Assembly (NCBI RefSeq): GCF_042984175.1
Contig: NZ_CP155569.1
Coordinates: 248,001 to 312,000, forward strand
Direction: 5' to 3'
Origin: Mycoplasma_N cavipharyngis
Lineage (GTDB): Bacteria; Bacillota_I; Bacilli_A; Mycoplasmatales; Mycoplasmoidaceae
DNA: 64,000 nucleotides
A program made the position numbers and the translations under genes. Positions 1 to 10,700 of this stretch are shown here, in pieces. Numbering within the stretch: position 1 is the stretch's first letter; every line of letters begins with the position of its first letter. The notes below the pieces were generated by a model. It saw nothing but the letters and a program-made list of their open reading frames with translations, was not told the origin of the DNA and made no database searches.

Positions 1-2
1 GT

Positions 3-1265
3 TCTGAATCATTAGGTGGTGTTTTTGACATTTTAGGAACACCATTAAATAGTATTAAACCTAGTTTTAAAAAAATCGCAATTAATTCAACTGTACCAAA
101 ACAACAAAATTTCTTTATTAAAAATGAAATTATTGAATCAGGAATTAAAGCGATTGATTTTTTTACACCAATCTTACGTGGTGGTAAAATTGGTATTTTT
201 GGTGGTGCTGGTGTTGGCAAAACAGTTTTAATTAAAGAAGTAATTAATAATATTTCTTCACAAATTAATGATAATGTGCACAATATTTTTGTTGGCATTG
301 GTGAACGAACTAGAGAAGCAAAAGAATTATATGATGAATTAAAAGCAAGTAATTTTTTAAAAACAATGAGTTTATACTTTGCTGAAATGAATGAATCATC
401 AGGAACCAGAATGAAAATTCTGCAAGCAGGAATTACTGCTGCTGAATATGCTCGTGATTATAATCACAATGAAGTTTTAATTTTTATTGACAATATTTAT
501 CGTTATTTACAAGCAGGAAGAGAATTGGCTTCTTCATTAGGTAAAAAACCATCAGAATTAGGTTATCAATCAACGATTAATAGTGAAATGAGTTATATTC
601 AAGAACGACTTAATGCTAATCATAATGGTTCAATTACTTCATTTCAAGCTGTTTTCTTACCAATGGATGATTTAAATGATCCAGCATCAGTAGCAATTTT
701 AAATCATTTAGATTCATTATTAGTTTTATCGCGTGATATTGCTAATAGTGGTTTATTTCCTGCAGTTGATGCTTTAAAAAGTATTTCATGAATTGCTACA
801 CCAAATATTATTGGTGAAACACATTATCAATTAATTAAAAAAGTAAAATCAATTTTAATTAAACAGAAAGAATTAGAAGAAATTATTGCAATTTTAGGAA
901 TTGATGAATTAGATGAAAAATCTAGACGTGAAGTGAAAATTGCCACACAACTAACTAATTACTTTACTCAAAATTTGCACACAACAGTACATTTTAGAAA
1001 CCAACCTGGAGTTTCTGTACCACTAAAAAACAATATTGAAACAGTAAAACGAATTTTAAATGGCGATTATTTAGAATTAGAAGATTATCAGTTTTTATAT
1101 ATTGCTGATTATAATGATCTTGATCAAATGTTATCAGCCCAAAAATTAGCAAAAGCGAAATTACTTGAATCTGAAAATCAATCTCTTTTAGTTAAAACTA
1201 AATCAAAAGCAAAATCAAAAACTAAATGAAATCAATTTTTAAAAAACAGTTTTAAAATTAATTAA
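3..1265 (+). CDS. F1-like ATPase beta-like subunit, 5' end outside window
   Basis: Catalytic subunit of an F1-like ATPase; hydrolyses or synthesises ATP in a hexameric ring at the inner face of the membrane. The frame is open from base 3 and its start lies upstream. The P-loop GGAGVGKT is coded near 200-225, followed by IGERTREAKELYDEL (normal F1-beta: GERTREGNDLY), the Walker B strand VLIFIDNIYRY, and a DELSEED-like segment (IDELDEKSRREVKIA) near 905-940. TGA codons at 789 and 1227 must be Trp. The divergence from housekeeping AtpD and the big membrane protein gene that follows point to the second, F1-like/X0 ATPase cluster of mycoplasmas (the MSC_0618-type beta subunit) rather than the ordinary F1Fo operon. 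The tail is Lys/Ser rich. Confident on the fold, less on which cluster. Confidence 0.85.
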
Positions 1266-1422
1266 GTTTAACTTGATTATAGTAATTAACTTTATTAGTT
1301 ATTAATATAGAAACAATTTTATAATTTAATTTTTTTATTATTTTTAACTTCTACTTTTTTTCTTATTTTTGTTTATTTTAAAAAAGTAATTATTTAAAAT
1401 AAAGATATAAGGAGTTGTTATT

Positions 1423-3963
1423 ATGAAAAGAAATTTGAAAAATTTAACTAAATTAGTAGTTATTTTATTTGCAACTACGATTGTTGGATTAGGATTAAGT
1501 TATAAAACCAATCATAATTTAGGTTTATCTAAAACAACTTCTGCTCATGTGATTAAAACTAATTTTCATCATGATCAACCTGTTGCAACTGGAAATGATT
1601 ATGCTCAAATTGCCAATTCAACTTCTAAAAACTTAGTTAAAAATTTGATTAATCAAAAATTAACTAATAAAGTTGATACAACTTTAGCAGCAATTCAAAC
1701 AGTTTTTAAAACCAAGTTAAATAATAGTATTAATTCTTTACCTAAAAATGAAACTGAAGCTCAAAATAAAGCAATTACTTATTTAGTTCAAAAAATTACT
1801 GAAAAAACTAATAATAACCTTTGATATCAACGTCTTAGTGATTATTTGAAAAAAATTTTATTAAATAATTTTATTAATGAAAAACTTTATCATTATTTAA
1901 ATAAAAACGAACAATATTTACCTCATAAAAAATATTTAGATAATTATAGTTCAATTGGTAATAACTTACCATATGTTTATAACACTTTAACTTTTCAAGA
2001 AATTGAAGAAGCAGTTGATAAAGTTTTAAGTACTTGAAAAAATTATTTAATTGATCAATCAAATAATAATCAAAATAATAATGATAATTTTGGATTTAGT
2101 TGATATTCTAATATTCCTAATAGTTTAAAACCAACAATTTATTACAATCAATCTTTTGATCAACAAGATTATTTTAACATTATTGATGCAATTGTAACAA
2201 ATCGTGAAAATAGTGAAATCATCACTCAACATGGTGGTTTAATTGCTGAACAAAATGCAGTTGATGAAAAATTAAAAACTAAATTAGAAGCAGATAAAAA
2301 ATTTTTATTAGAAAAAACTACTAATCATAAAAACGAATTATTTATTGATCAAGCACCAATTAATTTAGCTAAAATTTTTCAAGATTTATCTCAAGTTGAT
2401 CTTGATTTTACTAAATTATGAAATTTACATTTTAGTAACTGAAATGATATTAAATTAAACAAACAAATTTTTGAAGGTCATGATATTCGTGTTCAAGTTC
2501 GTTCGTTATTTAAAATTGTTAATCCTTTCAGTAGTGTTGATCAACCAAGAATAGAGTGAAAACTATCATTAAATAATGCAATTGTATTAGGACAGACAGA
2601 CTTTGGATATAATTTAAATATTAATGATTCAGCTCACCAAATTTTGAATCTAATTTATCAAACGATTGAAAAACAAGGAGCAAATTTATTTATTAAATTT
2701 AATCCTAAATCAGTTAATAAATTTGACTTAAATTTTAATGGTTATGATTTTATTCTTAATCAAAGACTAGTTCAATATTTAAGTATAAGAAATATTAATT
2801 TAAAAATTAATCAAAATGTAGAAAGATATTTTACTAATAAAACAAACATTAATCAATATCAACTTGATTTAAATGGTTCAATTAAATCCTATAATAAACT
2901 TGATCAAGTATTAAATAAAAATCTTGTTTATACAATTAATCCTGATTTAGAACGACAATTATTAGAGAGTGCACCATTATTACCACCAATTTTTGATAAT
3001 AATGAAAATAAAAATATAGAAAATAAACTCCCTTGAGGTTTCACTGATCAACTTGGTGAAATTAAAAAATTTTCTTATCATAATTCTAATCCGATTTTCA
3101 ATTATAGAACAATTTTGTTTCACATTTATAATGAAAATCAAAATGATACTAATCGAAAAATAAGAGTTGTTACTAGAATAACTTTAAAAGATCAATTTGC
3201 AACAAATAAATTTAAAGATTATACAACAATTGTACCTTTTTATGCTTTAAATAATTTAAACCAATTTGCTTAGTTAGCAGCAATTGCAGCAGAACAAATT
3301 AATCAAGAAGAAAAACTAGAAGGTGGGGCATTATATAATAAAAATTTAAATCAAAAAACTTTAAACATTTTATTTAATCAAGCATTAGAAAATAGTAATA
3401 ATGATCTTAATTTATTTAAAAATAATTATCGTTCTTTACTAAAAAATCAAACTGATAATTTTGATAATTTGGATTCAAAAAATATTAAAAGCGCTAAGCA
3501 GTATGATGATTTAAGGACGCGGTTAAAAAACGCATTAATTAAAGTTAATATTGATTTAGAAAGTAAATTTGCTAAAAGTTTATTTGAGGAAATTGATAAA
3601 GTTGAACAAGATGCCTTAACTAATCCTGATGCCACTTTAAAACCTGAGTTTTTAGAATTAATTGATTTCATTAATAAATCAGAAAATAATTTAAATATTT
3701 TCAAACCATTTACAACATTATTACAAAAATATAGTCCTGAAGAAATTAGGTTTGCTTTAAATTCAAGTCAGAAAAGTTTATCTTATGCATTTACTGGTAT
3801 TAGTTCATTAATTGTTATTAGTTCAATTGGAATGATTGTTCGTGGTTTAAGATTAAATAGTAGAAAATATCAATTAAGAAAATCAATGATTATTACTATT
3901 GGAGCAATTCTTTTAATTGTTAGTGTTTCTGGATTATCATACTTACTAACAATTCTTTTATAA
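1423..3963 (+). pseudogene. Large membrane-anchored protein of the F1-like ATPase neighbourhood, interrupted by in-frame TAG
   Basis: One reading frame of 847 codons runs from ATG 1423 (good ribosome site AAGGAG 9 bases upstream) to TAA 3961, with Trp-TGA codons throughout, but has TAG at 3271-3273 (codon 617). The frame is identical on both sides, so this is a point nonsense change (for example CAG or AAG to TAG), not a frameshift. The N-terminus has a signal-anchor (residues about 10-28), then a long Asn/Gln/Lys-rich outside region; the part after the stop has two membrane segments at the C-terminus (about residues 785-805 and 825-845). Position right after the beta-like gene and the architecture suggest the large X0-associated subunit of the F1-like ATPase cluster (MSC_0620-like), but this is inference. 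If the stop is real, the product loses its C-terminal anchor. Confidence 0.6.
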
Positions 3964-4035
3964 AAAAATCATCAGTAGAGATGCAGTTTTAGAGATTATT
4001 TTAAAGTTGATGGAATTATAGAAATTATCAACAAA

Positions 4036-4068
4036 AACACCCTAACAACAAATTAGGATGTTTTTTTA
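4036..4068 (+). terminator. Intrinsic terminator, ICE left-end type
   Basis: Stem ACACCCTAA / TTAGGaTGT with loop CAACAAA, followed by seven T. The same hairpin, with a perfect stem, is at 30968-30997 at the left end of the complete ICE. Confidence 0.7.
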
Positions 4069-4304
4069 TTATCTTCAATCAATTTTGATTCATTAAAAAG
4101 TAATTTTCATTCATAAACAAGAATATTAAAATGGTTCATATTTTTTAAAAAATTAATTTAATTTAATAAATTTGATTGTTAAAAAATTTCAAATTCAAAA
4201 ATGATTGAAACAATAAATTTTTTAAAAATCGATATTAATTTATAAATTAATTAAAGGAAAATAATCATTTCAAAAATCAAGCAACTGTTTTAGAAATTTT
4301 AGAA

Positions 4305-4409
4305 ATGTTAAACAAAAATATGAAAGAAGCAAAAACTAATCTAATTGAACTAAAAAATGAAACTTATGAACTAAATGCTAAGTTAACTTTTTTAGAAAAT
4401 GAAAATTAA
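4305..4409 (+). CDS. Possible 34-residue coiled-coil ORF in the ICE remnant
   Basis: ATG at 4305 to TAA 4407; the peptide has a heptad-like pattern (LNKNMKEAKTNLIELKNETY). No clear ribosome site and no counterpart in the complete ICE, so it may only be the tail of a lost gene; the frame is open somewhat further upstream. Confidence 0.2.
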   Translation: MLNKNMKEAKTNLIELKNETYELNAKLTFLENEN

Positions 4410-4518
4410 ATTAAAAGAAAATCAAATAAATAATTCTTAAAAATGGATTAAAAAATCAATATGTAAAAAATTTAGTTAAAATTCTTTTTTTGATAATGAG
4501 CCTTGACGAAAGATTTTA

Positions 4519-4720
4519 ATGAATTTAATTGAAGAGTACAACATGAGCAAATCATTATTTAGTGAAGTAAAAAATTTTATTAAAGTAAAAGAAAGAAATT
4601 AGTTCTTAAAAAAGACTAAATTCAGCACTAATCTTGAACAAAAAACTTACTGCATACTAGTTAATCATATTTAAAAACGAGAATCAAAATCAGACAAATT
4701 TTTTCTTAGATTTAAAAGAT
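4519..4720 (+). pseudogene. Decayed left-end ICE genes (copy of 31180-31795)
   Basis: 4519-4602 encodes MNLIEEYNMSKSLFSEVKNF..., homologous to the small ORF at 31180 (ALIKECNINKSLLNKLKDF). From about 4620 the sequence encodes FSTNLEQKTYCILVNHI then TAA, then KRESKSDKFFLRFKR, matching the first ICE protein at 31307 (NNPEQKTYYVLVNHIQERESKSGKFF) with a nonsense codon and a deletion of about 15 bases. Clearly dead. Confidence 0.65.
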
Positions 4721-4776
4721 GAGTAAAATCAAAAAAATTTAATAAAATAAATTTAATTAAAAAGGAGTAAATAAAA

Positions 4777-5713
4777 ATGAATATTGAAAAAATGAAGCCA
4801 ATTTTTACTAAAAATAAAACTGACATTACTTTTAGTGAGTTCGGAGAAAACTTAGAACATCATCCAATTATTATTCTTTATTTGGAACGTGAAGATGAAT
4901 ATTGTTATTTAAAAATTCGTAGTGCTAGAGATGATCAAGGAAGATTAAAAAAACCTGAATTTAATGATGTTTTTCTTCCTGCAAATCCTAATGCTAAAGG
5001 TATATTAAAAAAGGATTCTTATGTTGATCCTACTAAAATTTATCACATTAAAAGATCTGAACTTGAAGAATATGTTGATCCAAATAATTCTCATTCTATT
5101 GGTTCAATTGATCCAATCAAAGGATTAGATATTTATTATGAAGTAATACATAACTTAAATCAAAAACCACCCTTTTGTTCAATAATGAAAGTTAGTTATG
5201 ATCAAAATTTAAACAAATTTATTAGCAAAACCGAGTATGCTCATGAAGAATTATTAAATCATGAATGAAGATTATTACAAAAAAAAAAAAAAAATAGAGA
5301 AAGAATCTGATGAAATCAAAGCAAAATGAAGCATTGAATTTGAAAATTTGAAAAAAACCGTTCATGAAAACGCTCCTAACTTTTTTTGACCTGCATGAAC
5401 TAACAAACAACTTTGCGAAGACATTTCTTGTTGTATTTCCACAGAAGTAAAATATTATTGAAATGACTTTTTTTCATTACACGAGCCCTTAGATGCAATT
5501 TATGAAAAGTTACGTGATCAAAAAATTAAAGTTTTTAAAGCGGCTTCTGATCCTAATCGACCATATAAAATTAAAAATATTATCGAGTTTGAAAACTTTT
5601 TAAAAGAAAACAATTATATTCAATATCATACTTATCAAGAAATGGAAAAAATAAGAGAAGAACAAGAAGAACAAGCAAAAAAAAGTAAAAAATCAAATTC
5701 ATACGAACGATAA
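4777..5713 (+). pseudogene. ICE cargo family, subfamily A, frameshifted in a 16-A tract
   Basis: Near-identical to the intact copy at 47195-48124 in the first 163 residues, and shares the upstream leader with AAAGGAG. The frame starting at 4777 breaks at a run of 16 A (5279-5294, codon 168): the homologous continuation (ESDEIKAKWSIEFENLKKT through SNSYER, stop 5711) is in another phase. Loss of one A or gain of two would restore one 310-codon gene, so this may be a slippage-prone switch rather than a dead gene. Domain content is as described for the copy at 47195. Product function is unknown; a MazF/PemK-like barrel is possible. Confidence 0.7.
5279..5294 (+). repeat. Homopolymer tract, 16 A, inside a coding frame
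   Basis: Sixteen consecutive A after C5278, at codon 168 of the cargo gene starting at 4777. The other three subfamily-A copies have no such tract at this place (CAAAAAGAAATAGAG at 61340; CAAAACAAACTAAAA at 47695). Confidence 0.9.
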
Positions 5714-5744
5714 GAAATAATAATTAATTAGTAAATATCAAAAC

Positions 5745-5773
5745 AATCAGCATTAATTGTGCTGATTTTTTTA
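5745..5773 (+). terminator. Intrinsic terminator after cargo gene (repeated type)
   Basis: Hairpin AATCAGCA-TTAAT-TGTGCTGATT followed by a T run. The same terminator follows every cargo gene block in the window: 7103, 48156, 50737, 57918 and 61792. Confidence 0.8.
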
Positions 5774-5925
5774 TTAAACAAATCTTATTAAAAGATATTA
5801 ATTTAAATATTTGAAGAAATAATTTTATGAATTAATGAATTATTAAGTATTGAAACGAATTTTTAGTAGTAAAAAAAATTAAAAAATTTAATAAAACAAA
5901 TCTAATTAAAAAAAGGGGAATAATT

Positions 5926-7061
5926 ATGAATCTAGATTTAGATTTAAAAACAATATTCACTAATAGAAAAGCAGAAATAACTTTTAATGAATTAGGTAAA
6001 AATTTAAAACATCATCCAATTATCATTTATTATTCTGAAGTTAAACAAGAATACTACTATTTAAAAATTCGTAGTGCTAGAGATGATGCTGGAAATTTAA
6101 AAAAAATCAAAAATAAAGAAATTTTTGTTCCTAAAAATTCTAATGAAAATAAATTTTTGGACCAAGATTATTATGTTTATACAACTAAAATTTTTAATAT
6201 TAAGCAAGAAGAATTTAATCGATTTATGAATTGAAAAGAAATTTATAATATAGAAGAAATTGATCCAGTATATGGTTTATTAATTTATGATATTTTAGAC
6301 GAAAATTTAGAACAAAAACCGCCATTGTGTTCATTAATTACAGTAAATTTTGATCAAGATTTAAATAAATTTATTAGTAGAACTGAATATGCTCATAGAG
6401 AATTGCTTGATTATGAATATGATCAATTAATTGATGAAGAAAAAACAAAATATGATAAAGTTTATCAATTTTTAATTAAAAAGCGCTGTAAAACTACATT
6501 TGAAATTTTACGAAATTGTGAAAGTATTAATAGTGGTTTTTATCATGACCGACGTCATTATCATGATCAATATAGTTATCATATTAATAAAAATAAAGAG
6601 TTTTTGAATCAAATTGAAAAATTATTTATTGATAATTGAAACTATTTTCAAAACAAAAATTTATCTAATGAAGATATTAAAGATGCATTAAAAATATTTG
6701 ATCAAGATTTGAAGTATTTATTAGCAAATAAATATGTTCCATTAAAAAAACAAGGTCACGTAAAGAAATTAAAAGACAAATAATGTTGCTAACTGAATGG
6801 TTAGAAAATTTAGATCAAACAAAATTAATTTTAAATCCAACAGAATTAGTGACCTTAAAAAATAATTGTGATTCTGATTTGGTTTATAAAATTGTTGATC
6901 CAAAAACAAATGAAATCTTATTGGAACATTTAAAAGATCAAGGAATTGAAGTTGATCTTAATGATAATTTAAAAGAAAAATATTATTTTCAATACATGGT
7001 TATAAATGAATACATTCAAAAAGTTAATTTAAAATATTTAAAAAATAAATCAGAATCTTAA
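5926..7061 (+). pseudogene. ICE cargo family, subfamily B, single-base frameshift
   Basis: ATG 5926 behind AAAAGGGG; the N-terminal part (MNLDLDLKTIFTNRKAEITF...) matches the intact copies at 48310 and 49560. At about 6750 the sequence reads TTAAAAAAACAAGG where the copy at 50385 has TTAAAAAATACAAGG: one base is missing. The original frame then stops at TAA 6781; the homologous C-terminal part (TEWLENLDQTKLILNPTE ...) continues in the other phase to 7061. An ATG overlaps the stop (TAATG, 6783), so the C-terminal 92 residues could be made separately, but the simplest view is a broken 380-residue gene. Confidence 0.7.
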
Positions 7062-7102
7062 GAACTATAGAAGCAATATTTAATTAGTAAATATAAAAAA
7101 AC

Positions 7103-7129
7103 AATTAGCATTAATTGTGCTGATTTTTT
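7103..7129 (+). terminator. Intrinsic terminator (repeated cargo type)
   Basis: AATTAGCA-TTAAT-TGTGCTGATT then T run; variant of the hairpin at 5745, with an AT for GC change in one arm only (a G-T pair). Confidence 0.7.
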
Positions 7130-7199
7130 ATTGAAAATACCTCATTAAAAGATATCAATTTAAATATTTGAAGCAATAGTTTAATGAATTAATGAATTT

Positions 7200-7512
7200 T
7201 AAATTAATATCATATTTTTAATAATGCGATCAAACTAAAAATAATGCAATTTTTGAAAAATTTATGAAATCAATATTTTAATAATTCTAAATTAAAAAAG
7301 TTTATTAATCAATTAAAGATTAAGTATTAAAAAAACCTAAAAATAATTGTTTAAAATTTCAATTAACGATTAAAAATTTGTGATTGAAAATATGAATTAA
7401 TTGCCGATTTAATTAAATCAATAAATTTAATCAAACTAAAAACAAAAGAATGGGATCAATTTATTGAACAATGAATTGAACAATTTAATCAAATTTTATC
7501 AACTAAAAACAA
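7200..7512 (+). pseudogene. Remnant of ICE transposase C-terminal region
   Basis: Near 7400-7505 the translation contains LIKSINLIKLKTKEWDQF and IEQWIEQFNQILSTKN, matching LIKSKNLIKLKRKECDQF and IEQWIEEFNQILATQN of the intact transposase at 51064-52485. Sequence before this is degenerate with many stops. No N-terminal part remains. Confidence 0.7.
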
Positions 7513-7615
7513 TTCCTGACAGACCCTGTTTAAAAAATGATGAAAATTAAATTTGAAAATTTGAAATTTTTATCTCAATCAAAAATTACTTTTGAAAATT
7601 TTTTTAATTTTTTGT

Positions 7616-7757
7616 TACAATCACTCTCTTATAGTGCAATGTTTTGTTCTCATATTTTTTGGGATATATGTTGTTATTATCTTCAAATTCGTTTATTGGT
7701 TCAAAATCATTTCTGTTTAATAAAAAAGATCTCTGATAAAAACAAAGAGATTTTTTT
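7616..7757 (+). ncRNA. Candidate small RNA with own promoter and terminator (copy of 53005 region)
   Basis: A -10-like TACAAT (7616-7621) preceded by a T-rich stretch is followed by sequence containing TTTTTTGGGATATATGTTGTT, and ends in hairpin ATCTCT / AGAGAT with seven T (7729-7757). The first 90 bases align with 53005-53095 downstream of the complete ICE (shared TTAATTTTTTGTTA[C/T]AAT and TTTTTGGGAT..TGTTGTT). A 76-codon ORF over it has a skewed composition and I do not believe it. Function unknown; could equally be a decayed ICE-end sequence. Confidence 0.35.
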
Positions 7758-7787
7758 AATGAATTAAATTAATTATTTTAGCGCTAA

Positions 7788-10700
7788 TTAAATTTCTTGA
7801 TATTCAGGTAATTGATCAATTAAGTCTAGTGTTTCTAAGCTTAGTGTAATTAATGATAAAATTAGGTCAAAAACATATTTACCACCTTTAATTTCATCGA
7901 ATTTGTTGGGGTCGTTGATAATTTGTGACTCATAATCAATAGAATACCGGTATTCATTTTTAACTCATTCTAAGGGTGACCTGTCACCAACTTTATATTC
8001 ATATGCTTTTAATGGAATATTTTTAATAGCAATATATTCATTAAATTTAATTGTTTGCTTATTATCTTCGAAATTTATTTTCTTGATTTTATAATCTTCT
8101 TTGACTATTTCGATTTTGACATTTTGATAAGGTGGAACTTTTTCATAATTCACATGTAAATTGATTAATTTTTCACCAATATCAACATACTTTCAAAAAT
8201 CTTTTAAATATGGAATTCATGGGGGTTCTTTCATCAAGTTGTTGCGATATTTTTCATTGTAAGTAGAATGATGAAATAAAGCATATATATATATATATAT
8301 ATGGAAAGCAGTAATATTTAGATCATTATATTTTTTTTGAAATGAATTAACTGATTCTGAATTAATTGCATAATTCTTAATATCAGAATCATTTTCAAAT
8401 AAGTTAGGTTCTTTATTTTTTTGATATCAATATAATGGATAACATTGTGAGAGCACACTAGAATAAAAAGCTGCATCAATTAATTCATTTGTTACAAAAT
8501 AAAAGAATTTTCCTGAACCACCCTTTAATGCTGATGTACAAATTAAAATATTTTTTGTATCAAATTTAGGAAACATGTTTAATGAAAGATGCAATGAATG
8601 AAAAATATTTTTATTGAAATAAAGATAACGTTTGACAAATGGTTTATAACAGCAAACACGAATTTCGCTTTCTTGATGATCAATTAATTTATTTCTCAAC
8701 GTTAAAAGTGATTGCAATTCACTAATTTTTATTTTTGAATTAGAATTTTTATGAATATACTCCATAATATATTTTTTTTGATTTTTGATATTTGTTAATG
8801 ATTTCAATTTTAAATCTTTTTGTAAATCATTTGATAATTCATTAAATTCTTCAATATATTTTGTCATTCTCTCAATTAATAATTGTTTATCAAAAGAATA
8901 AACTCATTTATTTTTTGCTGTATTTATTCCAGAAGAATAATTGTTATCAAATATACTTGATTGATCATTTTTACTTTTATTTTTTTCATATGCTAATTTA
9001 ATCATTTGAAAAGATTTTGGATTTATTTGATTCAATCAATCATTATTTTTATCAGGAATAATTTTTTCAAATTTCAAATCGTATAAAGAGTTATTGTTTT
9101 TAAGTTCATTAAGTTTTTTTGTAGTTTTAAAATTATCAGGCATTTGATAATAATTAATATATGGTTTAGAAGTTTTATCATTATTTTTTACAAGAAAGAC
9201 AATGCTAATAGTTATTTTACAATTAAAAACATTGCCACCTTCTTTTGGATCGTTTTTTCTAACATTGCCTCTAAGATTAATAATATAAATTTGACAAAAT
9301 TCTTTTTTTAATGCTTCTCGAAATTTTCTAAAAGTAAGATTTTCAATAAAACCACCATTAGTAACAAAACCAATGATTCCTTGATTACCTAAACGATCAG
9401 TTGCTCAGCGAAACGCTCTTATATACGAATCATAAAGAGCATTTGAACTTTAAAAACTATCTACATAATTTTCTTTTATACGTTGATCAAGATTAGAATA
9501 CTCAGTTGATGCATTATTATTGGAATAACTTTTTTGTTTTCTATAATATGGTGGATTTCCAATAATAATTTTGATATCAGCTTGATCTTCTTCTTTAGTT
9601 TTAGTATAAACTTCTTGAAACGGATAATCATTTTCAAATAAAGAAATATTGTGATTTTTATTAAAACGTTTTTCAGATAACTGAAACGTATCAGTTAAAA
9701 CAGCATGATTAAAAGATAAATATTGATTAGTTAATTTGCCATAAGTATCTTCAATGTTGATTAAGGCAATATAATATGCTAATAAATTAATTTCATTACA
9801 TCAAACATCATTTAAATATTTGTTTTTTAAGGTTTGATTATCTGCACCTAATTCTTTAAACTTTTCTAATAGTCTAACAATAAAAGTTCCTGTTCCTGTA
9901 AATGGATCAAGAATTTTAATATTCTCTTTTGCGATTGATTGATTAAATTCTTTTTTTAGAATTTCACTAACAGAATTAATAATAAAATCCACAATTTCAA
10001 TTGGAGTATAAACAATGCCAAATTTTTCTGCAGTTTTAGGTAAAGCGTGTTGAAAGAATTTTTCAAAAAGCGTTCGAATTAATTCTTGACGATCTTTTGA
10101 TTCATCAATTCCTTCAACTCTAACTGCAACTGATTGATAAAACTGATCCAAGTTAGTAATTTCATTATTAAGTCCATCAAATTTTTGCACCATTGATTCC
10201 ATTAATTTAGTTACTGGATTATCATTGATCATACTATTTTCTTTGAAAATAATTTTTAGTACTGGTAATGTCACAACATGTTCAGCTAACATATTAATTA
10301 CTTCTTGATCTTTAATAGTTGGATTTAGTAAATAACGAATTTTTGCTAAAAACCGATCAAAAGCATTTTTTAATTTTTGATTGTTATTTAATTGTTGTTG
10401 AATTCTAATTGCAATGCTATTAGTAACATTACCAATATCAACTGATCAGTCTTCTCAATAAAGTCGATTACCACAATTTTTAACTAATGCTGCTTTAAAA
10501 CCTTCATTAAATTTTTTCAGATCATGTTCACTTGGAACAATATATTTTTGATGGTTATCAACTAAAGGATGATCAGTATCTAATGCTGCTTGATCTTGAA
10601 AATCATCTGATGTTTTAAAATAGTTTAATTTAACAACGCAAATATTGTCAGGTAAATTACCAGTAATACCAGATTTATTAATTTTATTATCTAATTTTTC

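Larger units (their letters stand above)
4020..7760 (+). mobile_element. Decayed ICE remnant (left-end, cargo and right-end sequences; conjugation genes lost)
   Basis: This block repeats sequence found at both ends of the larger ICE at 30.9-52.9 kb. Near 4036 it has the same terminator (core CCTAACAACAAATTAGG) as 30968; 4519-4720 matches the small ORF and first OB-like gene at 31180-31795 but with stops and a deletion; 4777-7061 matches cargo genes at 47195-50696; 7390-7512 matches the transposase C-terminus; and the string CCTGTTTAAAAAATGATG near 7524 recurs near 52900. All conjugation genes are missing. I infer an old ICE copy that lost its middle by deletion. The outer limits are approximate. 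Confidence 0.75.

Noticed and set aside
7537..7767. 76-codon ORF after the ICE remnant
   Set aside because: Phe/Ser/Cys-rich translation of T-rich noncoding DNA that includes a promoter-like box and a terminator hairpin.
3271..9452. TAG or TAA used as sense codons
   Set aside because: All other genes end normally at TAA/TAG; only single sites in two genes are affected, so point mutation or sequence error is simpler.
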